64,000 nt of DNA, taken from Hydrogenophilales bacterium (GTDB taxonomy: Bacteria; Pseudomonadota; Gammaproteobacteria; Burkholderiales; Eutrophovitaceae). Position 1 is the first letter of the stretch. Each line of letters opens with the position of its first letter. Location of the stretch: assembly GCA_902627495.1 (NCBI GenBank), contig CACOJS010000004.1, positions 62,001 to 126,000 of the forward strand, read 5' to 3'. A model generated the notes under the pieces. The model was not told where the DNA came from and ran no database searches. It saw only the letters and a list, made by a program, of their open reading frames with translations. Below are positions 26,301 through 35,491 of this stretch, piece by piece. The translations under genes and the position numbers were made by a program.

Positions 26301-27326
26301 TTAATCAGCATACACATATTTGAATAAGTCAGCCTTTTTTGGCTCAGGACTCTTAAGTGCATGTTCAAAACAATCTCTTATTTCTTGTTCAATCTGTTTT
26401 TGTAGTTCGGGTCTTTGGGACTTAATTCCCAAGTTATTTTGGTCCAAGAAGGAGTAATATGATTCGACTGGACAATGCCTCTCCCACATTTCCCTCTCCT
26501 CAACCTCTCTGTAACCGGTCTGACTGTCATCACCTGCCCCACCATGAGCCCGAAATCTATAAACCTTAGCTTCAATAAAATGGGGTCCACCCCCATCCCT
26601 TATTTTTTCGACGGCACTTTTTGTTGCCTCATAAACTTCCAAAACGTTGGTACCATCTACAACACTTGAGTTAATCCCATGGCCCTCTGCCCATCTAAAA
26701 ATATCTCTCTGTGATTGCCTAGTTCTTAAAGGAGACTGGACCGAATAAAAATTATTTTCACAGAAAAAAATAATGGGCAACTGCTTAAGGCTAGCAAAAT
26801 TAAGGCTCTCAGAGCAAACTCCTTCCTCAGTTCCTCCATCCCCAAAAAAAACCATGGTCACATTTTGGTCACTCTTATATTGAGAGGCTAGTGCTGCTCC
26901 CGTTGCGATAGGAATGGCACCTCCCACTATAGCTGAGGACCAAGCCATTCCAACATCTGGATCAATCAAATGCATTGAACCCCCTCTCGACCCAGCACAT
27001 CCGTTGGCCTTACAATGCATTTCACTGAGCATTTTCTTGAGATCACCACCCTTACCTAGATAAGCACCATGCGTTCTGTGACCAGAATATAAAAGATCTG
27101 AAGTTGACAGAGCTGCACAGGCACCCACCGCCGTCGCCTCCTGCCCTATGACCAGATGAATAGGTGTTTTCATGAGGTCGTCAAAATATCTGTTCTCAAT
27201 TTCCTCTTCAATCAACCTAATACGAAGCATTTTGTAAAACAGATCGATTAGGAAACTATCTGAGTACTTTTCCAGCGCCCCACTCCAGTCTTTAAATCCC
27301 TGTCCCTCATATGGATATTGCACCAT
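26301..27326 (-). CDS. Thiamine-diphosphate dehydrogenase E1 alpha subunit
   Basis: 341 residues. Contains the family blocks HLVIGQEATAVGACAAL, GHRTHGAYLGKG, GGSMHLID, the diphosphate-binding motif GDGGTEEG ending at NN (FFCENNFYSVQ) and FRAHGGAGDDSQTGYR near the active-site entrance. Together with the beta subunit it forms an alpha2beta2 enzyme that decarboxylates a 2-oxo acid and carries the two-carbon fragment on ThDP. AGAGGA precedes the ATG. The genes on both sides encode a heptose kinase and a sugar 3-dehydratase, an atypical neighbourhood for a catabolic E1. Confidence 0.92.
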   Translation of the reverse strand: MVQYPYEGQGFKDWSGALEKYSDSFLIDLFYKMLRIRLIEEEIENRYFDDLMKTPIHLVIGQEATAVGACAALSTSDLLYSGHRTHGAYLGKGGDLKKMLSEMHCKANGCAGSRGGSMHLIDPDVGMAWSSAIVGGAIPIATGAALASQYKSDQNVTMVFFGDGGTEEGVCSESLNFASLKQLPIIFFCENNFYSVQSPLRTRQSQRDIFRWAEGHGINSSVVDGTNVLEVYEATKSAVEKIRDGGGPHFIEAKVYRFRAHGGAGDDSQTGYREVEEREMWERHCPVESYYSFLDQNNLGIKSQRPELQKQIEQEIRDCFEHALKSPEPKKADLFKYVYAD

Positions 27327-27359
27327 TATTTTTCCTCTCTAACAAAGGATCTGAAAATC

Positions 27360-28352
27360 TCACAACCCCTCTGGTTGGTAAAGAGCGATCCTGCTCCCAG
27401 TGTTTTCAAAAGTAAAAGGAACATTTACTAGATTACCTAAACTTCTCTTCACTTTTTCCTGACGTTCGGGAGGGACGAAAAGTAACATAAAGCCACCTCC
27501 ACCAGCTCCTAGCAACTTACCTCCTAGTGCCCCAGCCTCAACAGCAGTTTCATAAATATCATTTACTACTTTTGTTGACACCTTATCCGATAGACTTTTT
27601 TTATGTAACCAAGTTTCGTGCAATAGATCACCAAACTCATTTATGTGGGTATCCGATTGTAATAATTTGACTGCCTGACCAACCATCTTGGATATTTCAT
27701 TAAGCTGTCGCTCACGCTTTTCAAAATTGGCTATCTTGGCCTCTGCTATGTTCGCAGCTATCCGCGAGATCCCCGTAAAAAAAAGCATCAAATGCCCCTC
27801 TAACTCGACCTTACGATCTTGTTTGAGAATTACTGGATTTACTCTAAACGAACCATCTTTTAAAAATTCAATTTGATTGAAACCACCAAAAGCTGCTGAT
27901 ATTTGATCTTGAGAACCAACACTTTCACCAATAAGCGTCTGCTCAACGTGAATTGATTGAGACGCCAGTTCCTCCTTCGAAATATACCGGCCTCTCTGTG
28001 CCATTAAAGCATTTATTAAACCGACAGTGAACGAAGAACTAGAACCAAGACCAGATCTGGCTGGCAGGTCACCATCATGGTGAATTTCTAGCCCTCTATT
28101 TTCCCCCATGAATTGCAAAACTCCCTTTACAGAAGGGTGCTCTATCTCATTTAGCTCTTTAACATTCTCTATCCTGGAGTAAACAATTCGGTACTTATGA
28201 TCAAAAAAAGCCGGCAGATAGCGACAACTAATATAGCAATACTTGTCTATAGTCGTGGCTAGCACACTCCCACCATTCTTCAGGTACCAAGCGGGGTAAT
28301 CCGTACCACCACCAAAAAATGAAATTCTGAAAGGTGTTCGACTAATTATCAT
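27360..28352 (-). CDS. hddA: GHMP sugar kinase, HddA-like (heptose 7-phosphate kinase type)
   Basis: 330 residues. MIISRTPFRISFFGGGTD is the HddA-type N-terminus; LPARSGLGSSSSFTVGL is the GHMP ATP-binding motif and GGKLLGAGGGGFMLLF is the C-terminal motif. Family members phosphorylate the anomeric hydroxyl of D-glycero-D-manno-heptose 7-phosphate or related sugars on the way to GDP-heptose. The isomerase and phosphatase (GmhA, GmhB) expected for that route are not in the window, so they must be elsewhere or the substrate differs. There is no clear ribosome site at ATG 28352. Confidence 0.88.
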   Translation of the reverse strand: MIISRTPFRISFFGGGTDYPAWYLKNGGSVLATTIDKYCYISCRYLPAFFDHKYRIVYSRIENVKELNEIEHPSVKGVLQFMGENRGLEIHHDGDLPARSGLGSSSSFTVGLINALMAQRGRYISKEELASQSIHVEQTLIGESVGSQDQISAAFGGFNQIEFLKDGSFRVNPVILKQDRKVELEGHLMLFFTGISRIAANIAEAKIANFEKRERQLNEISKMVGQAVKLLQSDTHINEFGDLLHETWLHKKSLSDKVSTKVVNDIYETAVEAGALGGKLLGAGGGGFMLLFVPPERQEKVKRSLGNLVNVPFTFENTGSRIALYQPEGL

Positions 28353-28400
28353 GAAAAAATCATATTTTTTGCCCTAAACAAGCAGGGAGAACAAATCGGA

Positions 28401-29924
28401 TCATGCAACTTTTGGATCATCCATTTTGGGTGAGTTATCTAACAGCTTGCGCTGAAGCTTGATTTTGGTCATGTCTCTAAGGTGTAGTCCCACGCCATTC
28501 CCAAATTTTTTTGTAACAAAATCAAGATATCCTGGCTCCTGATAGTACCGTAGGAATGCTTCATCCCTGAATTTTAAAACATCAGCAGCAGTAAGAGTCT
28601 CTGTTCTCAAGGGCTGTGTCTCATAGCTGTGCTGCGAATAACCTATCCATGAAGACGGTAAATCCCACCCGTTACTCTTAGCAATGTCGAATAACTTAGA
28701 TCCAGGGTAAGCCATAGCACAGTAAAAATTAGCAAACTCACATCGGGCCTCAATTGAAAGCTGAAAAGTCTCTTGCATAGTCTCGAGAGTGTCATCAGGC
28801 AATCCAAAAATATAATTGCCAATAACGTTTATACCTGCCGTTTGTATCTTGCGAACCACATCAATGATAGCCTCAGTCCCAAATCGACCTTTTTCTACCC
28901 CATCTCGCACATGTTTGCTTCCAGACTCTATACCAAGAGCTAACCAACGAATTCCGGCTAGGGCTAATTTCTCTAAGAACTCATCTTTTACTGTATCGAC
29001 TCTCGCATACGCCCATATATTGAGATCATAGCCTCTTTCAATAATTCTATCGCAAATCCCCAAAACATGCCGTTTATTCAACACAAACATTTCATCGACA
29101 AACTTGATATTTTTTACACCATATTTATTAACCAACATATCGATTTCTTTTATCACGACATCTGGCGACCATAACCGATAGGAAGGTTTTCCAAACGGTG
29201 CGTTTATGCAGCAAAAAGTGCATTTATAAGGACATCCTAAGCTGGTATGCATTGACACATAAGGCTGCCTGTCACTTAAGTGCTCAAAACAATGCCAATT
29301 ATGTGCTCTGTAGCTGTTCATAGGCAGCAAATCCCAAGCTACACCAGGCATTTGGTGATCAATATCACTCATCAATTCCCCTGGAAGATTACGCATAATT
29401 TCACCATCCTGAAGGTACCAAAGGCTGGGGATTTTTGCATAATTCGGGTTCTTTTCCATCAAAGCCTTTGCAGTCATCAAAATTGTCTCAGGACCCTCTC
29501 TATCACAAACAAAATCAATATTTTCTTCTTGCAGTGTTTGTTGGGGTAAAGCGGCAGGATGCGTACCTGTCATCATAATCTTAATATCTGGTGATAGTGA
29601 CTTAATCGCAGTACAGGTTTCACCAGCAGAGGTCATGTTTTGGGTTGATGCTGAAGGCTGAAACCCATATACCACCATCACTACAAATTTAGATCTGTAG
29701 TCAGATACAATCTGTTGTGCTACCGTGGACGGGCTTAGGTTTTGCCCCGGTGCATCGACTATGCAAACCCTAAGTCCATTTTTAATCAAATAAGTCGCAA
29801 ATAGTCCTGCCAAAGATGGAGGCTCGATAGCTGAGAATTTGCTGCCCAATTTTTGATATACTGCCGACCGACTGCCTGGATTAACTAACACGACATCAAT
29901 GTCGTGCTTACTAGAGATACCCAA
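28401..29924 (-). CDS. B12-binding-type radical SAM protein
   Basis: 507 residues. N-terminal half (VVLVNPG, GLFATYLIKNGL, TGTHPAALP) is a B12-binding-like Rossmann domain. The radical SAM core follows with the cluster motif CPYKCTFCC and GIESGSKHVRDGVEKGR, GNYIFGLPDDT. This class includes C-methyltransferases and other radical enzymes acting on unactivated carbons. TTG 29924 is supported by GAGGAG five bases upstream. It is the first gene of the minus-strand sugar operon, diverging from an epimerase. A sugar or lipid modification is inferred; the B12-binding DxHxxG motif is not obvious, so true cobalamin use is uncertain. Confidence 0.88.
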   Translation of the reverse strand: MGISSKHDIDVVLVNPGSRSAVYQKLGSKFSAIEPPSLAGLFATYLIKNGLRVCIVDAPGQNLSPSTVAQQIVSDYRSKFVVMVVYGFQPSASTQNMTSAGETCTAIKSLSPDIKIMMTGTHPAALPQQTLQEENIDFVCDREGPETILMTAKALMEKNPNYAKIPSLWYLQDGEIMRNLPGELMSDIDHQMPGVAWDLLPMNSYRAHNWHCFEHLSDRQPYVSMHTSLGCPYKCTFCCINAPFGKPSYRLWSPDVVIKEIDMLVNKYGVKNIKFVDEMFVLNKRHVLGICDRIIERGYDLNIWAYARVDTVKDEFLEKLALAGIRWLALGIESGSKHVRDGVEKGRFGTEAIIDVVRKIQTAGINVIGNYIFGLPDDTLETMQETFQLSIEARCEFANFYCAMAYPGSKLFDIAKSNGWDLPSSWIGYSQHSYETQPLRTETLTAADVLKFRDEAFLRYYQEPGYLDFVTKKFGNGVGLHLRDMTKIKLQRKLLDNSPKMDDPKVA

Positions 29925-30222
29925 TCTAACTCCTCGTACCTGATTATAGACAAAAAATCCGTGTCATAGCTGTTGCAATCTTCCCAATGGCCTCCAATTT
30001 ATCCAAGATATTGTCTAGAGAAGGCATAATACCACTATATATAGTTATAATAACCCGTTTATTGACGTATAATACAGTACTTTACCTCAAAAGTCTTGAA
30101 AAACAAAACGGATCGACTCTCTTATCTTATTGATTTTCATAGTTTACTTTCACATTCAAACGGTTTAGATAGTCGAGTCTAGAGGGGTACCTACACAACA
30201 TTTTTATGGGTGACAAGATAAC
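29925..30222. promoter_or_regulatory. AT-rich divergent intergenic region of the polysaccharide locus
   Basis: This 298-base region separates the minus-strand sugar operon from the plus-strand epimerase/export operon and must hold both promoters. Around 30035-30075 it contains several TATA-like hexamers (TATAAT twice in the plus direction). I cannot fix start sites or a matching -35 box. No gene or clear regulator palindrome is seen. Confidence 0.45.
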
Positions 30223-31158
30223 ATGAAAAAAATATTAGTAACCGGTGGGGCAGGCTATTTAGGATCAATTTTTTGTAAAGAATTGTTAGATCTAAACTAC
30301 AAAGTAACAGTGGTAGATAATTTCATGTTCGGTCAAAATAGCTTAGCACACCTTTGTTACGACCCGAACATATTCATAGTAAATGCAGACGTCCGCTCGA
30401 AGGATGTAATGACGAAACTTATAAAAGAGGCAGATATTATTGTTCCTCTCGCTGCTCTTGTGGGAGCACCGCTATGCTCCAAAGACCCCATCGGAGCCAC
30501 CACCATTAATAAAGATGCAATACTAATGATGCTCGAACAGGTTCATCAAACCCAAATGATTTTAATGCCAACTACAAATAGTGCTTATGGGACTGGCGAT
30601 GAAAATAATTTTTGTACAGAAGAAAGCCCTCTCAACCCCATATCTCAATATGCCAAAGAAAAGGTTGAAGTCGAGGCGGCTCTCATGGACCACCAAAATG
30701 CTATCAGCTTTAGATTGGCTACTGTTTTTGGAATGTCTCCCAGAATGAGAATTGATTTGCTAGTTAACGATTTTACCTACAGGGCGGTCAATGATCGATT
30801 CATTGTTCTTTTTGAAAGTCAATTTAAAAGAAACTATATACACGTTCGTGATGTAGCGAGGGCCTTCTTGCACGGTATAGATAATTTTGACGAAATGAAA
30901 GGTAATATTTTTAATGTTGGGTTATCCAATGCTAACGTCTCAAAAGAAGAGTTATGTAACAAAATCAAAGACCAAGTACGAGATCTTGTGTACCTAGATG
31001 CCCCCATTGGGAAAGACCCTGACCAGAGAAACTACATTGTCTCAAACGAAAAGCTGGAAAAAACTGGCTATTCTCCAAGATTTAATTTAGAGCAGGGAAT
31101 TTCTGAACTTATTAAAGGTTTTACCACGATCAAAAATACCAAATACGGTAACGTATGA
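30223..31158 (+). CDS. NAD-dependent epimerase/dehydratase (extended SDR)
   Basis: 311 residues. N-terminal GGAGYLGS binds NAD(P); the catalytic Tyr and Lys are in QYAKEK. HVRDVARAFLHGI is a conserved extended-SDR helix. It acts on a nucleotide sugar, as epimerase, dehydratase or reductase; the sequence alone does not decide which. It starts the plus-strand arm of the polysaccharide locus and is followed closely by a glycosyltransferase. Ribosome site is weak. Confidence 0.9.
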   Translation: MKKILVTGGAGYLGSIFCKELLDLNYKVTVVDNFMFGQNSLAHLCYDPNIFIVNADVRSKDVMTKLIKEADIIVPLAALVGAPLCSKDPIGATTINKDAILMMLEQVHQTQMILMPTTNSAYGTGDENNFCTEESPLNPISQYAKEKVEVEAALMDHQNAISFRLATVFGMSPRMRIDLLVNDFTYRAVNDRFIVLFESQFKRNYIHVRDVARAFLHGIDNFDEMKGNIFNVGLSNANVSKEELCNKIKDQVRDLVYLDAPIGKDPDQRNYIVSNEKLEKTGYSPRFNLEQGISELIKGFTTIKNTKYGNV

Positions 31159-31174
31159 ATAGGCTAGTAAAGAA

Positions 31175-32896
31175 ATGGAAATCCTAAAAAAAAGCAAACG
31201 AGCAAAACCTAAAGTCAGTTTAATTTTATTAGATTGGAATGTAAGGGAGAGCTTCCATTTTCTCAATTATTTAAGTGATCAAACAGCATCCCGCGATGAT
31301 TTTGAGGTTATCCTGATAGAGTACTATTCAAATGTGTCTGAAGTCGCAAGAAAACATAGTGACCAAATAGATTGTTGGGCCATCTTGAAAATGCCGACTG
31401 ATCTCTACTACCATAAACACCTAATGTACAATGCAGGTATCATTCTTAGTGGTGGACAAATATGTGTGGTTTGCGATTCTGACGCAATGGCATCACCAAC
31501 TTTCATCCAAACAATTATTAATGAATTTGACAAAGATCAAGATATAGTTCTCCACCTTGATCAGTTTCGAAATGTTCGGAAGGACTTATATCCCTTCAAC
31601 TATCCTTCGTTCGAGGAGGTCCTAGGGGATGGTTGTAAAAACTATGCTAATGGTAAAACTAAAGGACTAGTAGATAAAACAGATCCTTTGCACAATCGCA
31701 ATTACGGAGCTTGCATGTGTGCCCTGAAAACCAACCTAATAAATATAGGTGGGGCAGATGAACATATCGATTACTTGGGGCATATATGCGGGCCTTACGA
31801 GATGACATTTCGCCTAGTAAACCAGGGCTGCAAAGAAATATGGCATGACAAAGAATTTACCTTACATACCTGGCATCCGGGAGCTGCTGGGGTTAACAAT
31901 TATCTGGGACCTCACGATGGACGACATATGTCATCTACGGCCATTGCAGCACTCTCTATAGGAAGAACAGAGCCATTTGTAATGAATAAGGCTATAGGCC
32001 TTATCCGTCAAAAACATGACCTCGATAGAAAAATAATCTTAGAAAATTTGATCGATGTCGAATATCTCCAAGACTGGAAGGAAGAGAAACTTAACTCCAT
32101 ATACAAAGAAAACAAATCTTACTTCTATGAAAAACAATCGGTTGCCAGTTACTATGGCTTTAGAATGGTGAAGAAAGAAGGCAAAGTAAGCGGCTTTATT
32201 CAATGTCATCCTGATAACGCTAAAAACATAAATCCGAAGATGTCAATCTTATTAGCTGATGATTTTCCTTCAATGAAGAAAAAAATTGACAAAATCCTAA
32301 ATAACAGAGAAAAAACTGTTGTACATCTCACCAGGTTGTTCATATATATAGTTGCTACTAAGAGTTATGTTATCAACTATGTCATCCTTCGTATCCCTAA
32401 TATTTTCAGATCAAAAGGTAAATCTCAATCTCGAGGTAAAGCAGCAATCACTAACTCCCATCCCAAAAAAAAATTAAATATAGGCACCTCAAAAAAAGGG
32501 GGCATATTTACCCAAATACAGAATCAATTTCATCATTACCGTAACAGGCTAGATCAATTCAAGTGTGAAACAGTTGCTATTTGTGAAAGCGTAGAAAGAC
32601 TTATATTATTTCTTTACACATTAGACTCTTCTAATAATCTTGAATTAAAGACTATTTTATATGTTGATCGCGGTAGCGTTAGGCTATGGGCTAAAGTGTT
32701 AGCGAAGCTCAGCGTTATCCCCAAGATACAGGTAGAGATACTCAATAATAGTGACCGAGTATTTAGCGAATTTAATCCCAACATAGACTGTCCGGAAAAA
32801 AAACAAAGGCTTGTTTCCTCCCTGCTATTCACCAGGTTCTATCCTATTTTCTCTGAATTTATAAAAAAGTCACGGGATAATGTTATTGTCATATAA
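31175..32896 (+). CDS. GT2-type glycosyltransferase with long C-terminal extension
   Basis: 573 residues. N-terminal GT-A domain (VSLILLDWNVRESFHFLNYL, VVCDSDAMASPTFI with the DSD metal motif, GGADEHIDYLGHICGPYEM) suggests a family 2 transferase. After about residue 300 the sequence is Lys/Asn-rich and of unknown fold, with a basic stretch around 410-440. It probably adds a sugar to the exported glycan at the cytosolic face of the membrane. It lies 16 bases after the epimerase and 33 before the ABC permease. Confidence 0.85.
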   Translation: MEILKKSKRAKPKVSLILLDWNVRESFHFLNYLSDQTASRDDFEVILIEYYSNVSEVARKHSDQIDCWAILKMPTDLYYHKHLMYNAGIILSGGQICVVCDSDAMASPTFIQTIINEFDKDQDIVLHLDQFRNVRKDLYPFNYPSFEEVLGDGCKNYANGKTKGLVDKTDPLHNRNYGACMCALKTNLINIGGADEHIDYLGHICGPYEMTFRLVNQGCKEIWHDKEFTLHTWHPGAAGVNNYLGPHDGRHMSSTAIAALSIGRTEPFVMNKAIGLIRQKHDLDRKIILENLIDVEYLQDWKEEKLNSIYKENKSYFYEKQSVASYYGFRMVKKEGKVSGFIQCHPDNAKNINPKMSILLADDFPSMKKKIDKILNNREKTVVHLTRLFIYIVATKSYVINYVILRIPNIFRSKGKSQSRGKAAITNSHPKKKLNIGTSKKGGIFTQIQNQFHHYRNRLDQFKCETVAICESVERLILFLYTLDSSNNLELKTILYVDRGSVRLWAKVLAKLSVIPKIQVEILNNSDRVFSEFNPNIDCPEKKQRLVSSLLFTRFYPIFSEFIKKSRDNVIVI

Positions 32897-32929
32897 TCTT
32901 CATGTAAACGGTTGCTTTAAGCCCAAAAA

Positions 32930-33706
32930 ATGCTAAACCGAATAAATTTAAAAAATTCACTAGATTTGGTATCAGTCCTTGTTAGAAAAGAGTTAAAGGT
33001 CCGGTATAAAAGTAGCGTACTGGGCTACTTCTGGGCATTAGCTAATCCCTTCGCCTTTGCCTTTGTATATTGGGTTGCCTTTAAATTTGTAATGCGAGTG
33101 CAAATGGAGAATTATTCTGTGTATTTGCTTACAGGATTGTTTCCGTGGTTATGGTTAAGTGTAGGTGTAAATCGAGCCACTCAGAGCTTTATTGACAATT
33201 CTATGCTCGTCAAAAAGGTGGCAATACCTAGAGCCATTATCCCCTTAACCAATATTGTTCAAGAGATGGTTCATTTTATATTTGCTTTGCCAGTTTTTAT
33301 AATTTTTCTGGCACTTACCGACGGAATGAGCCTCTACTATACCTGGATATGGCAAATACCACTAATGATTGTTATCCAATTTTTGTTTGTTTATCCAATG
33401 TCATTGGTTTTTGCTTTAACAAATGTGTATGTTAGAGACGTTTACTATATAGTTGGAATTGGCTTCTCTCTTTTATTTTTTGTGACCCCTATGGTCTACC
33501 CAATAGACATGGTCCCCATCGCATATAGGAGCTACTTTGAATTGAATCCTATTCATGGCTTAATGAGCTGCTGGAGAGGAATTTTAATGAACGGAACCTT
33601 AAGCTTAGAACACTTCAGCTTTACTATAACTTTTTGCGTAGTATCCGGGGTATGTGCGTGGCTTGTCTATCAAAAACTCAAATACCGTATTGGTGAGTTA
33701 TTATGA
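32930..33706 (+). CDS. wzm: Polysaccharide ABC exporter permease (Wzm-like, ABC-2 family)
   Basis: 258 residues with six hydrophobic segments and the N-terminal LVRKELKVRYKSSVLGYFWALANP signature of O-antigen/capsule ABC-2 permeases in shorter form (VRYKSSVLGYFW). The conserved FFVTPMVYP, ELNPIHGLM and WRGIL blocks are present. It forms the membrane channel that flips a lipid-linked polysaccharide across the inner membrane, working with the ATPase encoded next. The stop overlaps the ATPase start by four bases (ATGA). Confidence 0.93.
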   Translation: MLNRINLKNSLDLVSVLVRKELKVRYKSSVLGYFWALANPFAFAFVYWVAFKFVMRVQMENYSVYLLTGLFPWLWLSVGVNRATQSFIDNSMLVKKVAIPRAIIPLTNIVQEMVHFIFALPVFIIFLALTDGMSLYYTWIWQIPLMIVIQFLFVYPMSLVFALTNVYVRDVYYIVGIGFSLLFFVTPMVYPIDMVPIAYRSYFELNPIHGLMSCWRGILMNGTLSLEHFSFTITFCVVSGVCAWLVYQKLKYRIGELL

Positions 33707-34434
33707 AAAATAAAATAGAGTGTCAAGACGTCTGGAAGAAGTACAATAAGAATAATGCCCTTGGGATCAAAGAGTTTATTTTGCACGGGGGTAAAAAAAA
33801 TAAAAACAGATTTGACCGTGAATGGGCATTAAGCGATATATCATTTTCTGTAAAAGAAGGGCAAGCATTTGGAATAGTAGGACCAAATGGAACAGGTAAA
33901 AGCACACTTCTATCACTTCTCCTAGGAACAATTACAGCAGACAAAGGCTATATTCGTACAGACGGTAGAGTAGCTTCTCTTCTAGAATTGGGTGCTGGTT
34001 TTCATGGTGACCTTACAGGCCGGCAAAACATACTTCTACATGGGGTAATACTCGGAATGACCAAGGAGGAAATAAGAAGCCTTACTCCAGATATTATAGA
34101 GTTCTCCGAAATCCAGTCAGCTATAGATGAACCAATTCGATCGTACTCCAGTGGAATGGTGGCACGTCTGGGATTTTCTATCATAATACATGCTGCTAGT
34201 GAAATTCTGTTGATAGATGAAGTTCTAGCAGTAGGAGACGCGAAATTTCAAAAAAAATGTATCCTACACCTCAATAAGTTTAAGAAAGACGGGGGAACTA
34301 TAGTTGTGGTCTCCCACGACATGCCAGAATTAGCCTCAATATGTGATATTGGGTTTTGCCTTAATATGGGGAAAATAGCTAAGTTTGGGCCTATTGATGA
34401 GGTGATTGAATACTATCAAACTCTTGACTACTAG
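33703..34434 (+). CDS. wzt: Polysaccharide ABC exporter ATPase (Wzt/KpsT-like)
   Basis: 243 residues. Walker A GPNGTGKST, signature SYSSGMVARLGFS, Walker B ILLIDEVLAVGD and the switch His in VVVSHDM are all present. It ends near residue 243, so the C-terminal carbohydrate-recognition domain of chain-cap-reading Wzt proteins is missing. This suggests the shorter KpsT-like or cap-independent type. Overlapping start with the permease confirms the pair. It powers export of the glycan made by the neighbouring transferases. Confidence 0.94.
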   Translation: MKNKIECQDVWKKYNKNNALGIKEFILHGGKKNKNRFDREWALSDISFSVKEGQAFGIVGPNGTGKSTLLSLLLGTITADKGYIRTDGRVASLLELGAGFHGDLTGRQNILLHGVILGMTKEEIRSLTPDIIEFSEIQSAIDEPIRSYSSGMVARLGFSIIIHAASEILLIDEVLAVGDAKFQKKCILHLNKFKKDGGTIVVVSHDMPELASICDIGFCLNMGKIAKFGPIDEVIEYYQTLDY

Positions 34435-34440
34435 ACACCG

Positions 34441-35349
34441 ATGACTACGTCAGAAAAAACCATCTCGCTTCTTCTGCCCACAAGAGGACGTCCACAACAG
34501 TGTCTAAACTTCCTGAACAGCCTTGCAAACAAAGCTAATAATACAAAACACATTGAGGTAATATTATGTGTGGATGAAGATGATAGAACCAGTCATAACC
34601 TTAGTCTTGATGGCTTGAGTACTAGCATTATCATTAGACCCAGACAAACCATGGGAAAATATAATACCGATTGTCTCCGCGAGGCCACTGGTGACATTAT
34701 TTTCCTGGTAAATGATGATGTTGAAGTCAAGACACAAAACTGGGATCAAAATGTTCGTGAAATGGATGCTCAATATCCAGACGGTATCTATCTGGGGTAT
34801 CCTAACGACCTATTTAAAGGAAAAAAACAGCCCACTTTTCCAATACTATCAAGAACATTATGTAATTTATTAAAAAATCCTTTTCCTGGGACCTACAAGG
34901 GATCTTTCATTGAATATCATCTTCTAGATATATTTAAACGTTTAGAAAGGAAAAAGATCCACCGAATCCATTATTTAAAAAACACTATTTTTGAGCATAT
35001 GCACCACCGCCTAGGAAAAGGGACGTACGATGACACATACAAGCAAAGAGAAAGATTTGGGGATGATTTAGTTTTTATAACTGAAGATGAAAATCGCAGA
35101 CACCAGGCCGAAAAAATTATAGCCTACTTAGAAAATCGAGCACCAGTCATTCCGCCCCAACAGATTGACAATAATTCACAAACATCACCTAATCAGTTGC
35201 TTTTGTCTTATCTTATAAAAATCGCCTTCTCCAGGGATCAGATTCCAATTCGATGGCAACTATTTTTATTATGGTGGTTTCCTACTCGTTACGTTTTCAG
35301 CATAATAAAACAAATCATCAGATTTTCCCTGGCTAGAAAAAGGCAATAG
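34441..35349 (+). CDS. GT2-like glycosyltransferase
   Basis: 302 residues. SLLLPTRGRPQQCLNFLNSL at the start, IEVILCVDEDD and the metal motif NDDVEVKTQNWD indicate a GT-A fold. A hydrophobic or amphipathic tail near the end (IPIRWQLFLLWWFPTRY) may associate with the membrane. It begins 6 bases after the ATPase and is probably the last gene of the plus-strand arm. The donor and acceptor are unknown. Confidence 0.87.
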   Translation: MTTSEKTISLLLPTRGRPQQCLNFLNSLANKANNTKHIEVILCVDEDDRTSHNLSLDGLSTSIIIRPRQTMGKYNTDCLREATGDIIFLVNDDVEVKTQNWDQNVREMDAQYPDGIYLGYPNDLFKGKKQPTFPILSRTLCNLLKNPFPGTYKGSFIEYHLLDIFKRLERKKIHRIHYLKNTIFEHMHHRLGKGTYDDTYKQRERFGDDLVFITEDENRRHQAEKIIAYLENRAPVIPPQQIDNNSQTSPNQLLLSYLIKIAFSRDQIPIRWQLFLLWWFPTRYVFSIIKQIIRFSLARKRQ

Positions 35350-35383
35350 AGTTGAGTTATGCTAAGGAATTCTCCTTAATACC

Positions 35384-35411
35384 CTTGAAAAATTTATTTG
35401 AATCCCAATAT
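35384..35411 (+). promoter_or_regulatory. Sigma-32-type heat-shock promoter
   Basis: CTTGAAA at 35384-35390 and CCCAATAT at 35404-35411, separated by 13 bases, closely match the heat-shock sigma factor consensus (CTTGAAA, 11-15 bases, CCCCATNT). It lies about 80 bases before the Hsp20 start, leaving room for the leader with the thermometer hairpin. Confidence 0.75.
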
Positions 35412-35463
35412 AAGAGGTGTAGGCAGATTCATTTTTAACAATTGCCTAAAACTTACATTAATC

Positions 35464-35486
35464 ATATTGCTTCTTAAGGAGAATAT
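35464..35486 (+). promoter_or_regulatory. ROSE-like RNA thermometer hairpin over the Hsp20 ribosome site
   Basis: Arm ATATTGCTTC (35464-35473), loop TTAA, arm GGAGAATAT (35478-35486). Nine pairs form with one bulged G (35469), hiding the AAGGAGA ribosome site; the ATG is at 35492. The TTGCT anti-ribosome-site sequence with an unpaired G is the known ROSE signature of small heat-shock genes. Melting at high temperature would free translation. Confidence 0.75.
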
Positions 35487-35491
35487 ACAAC

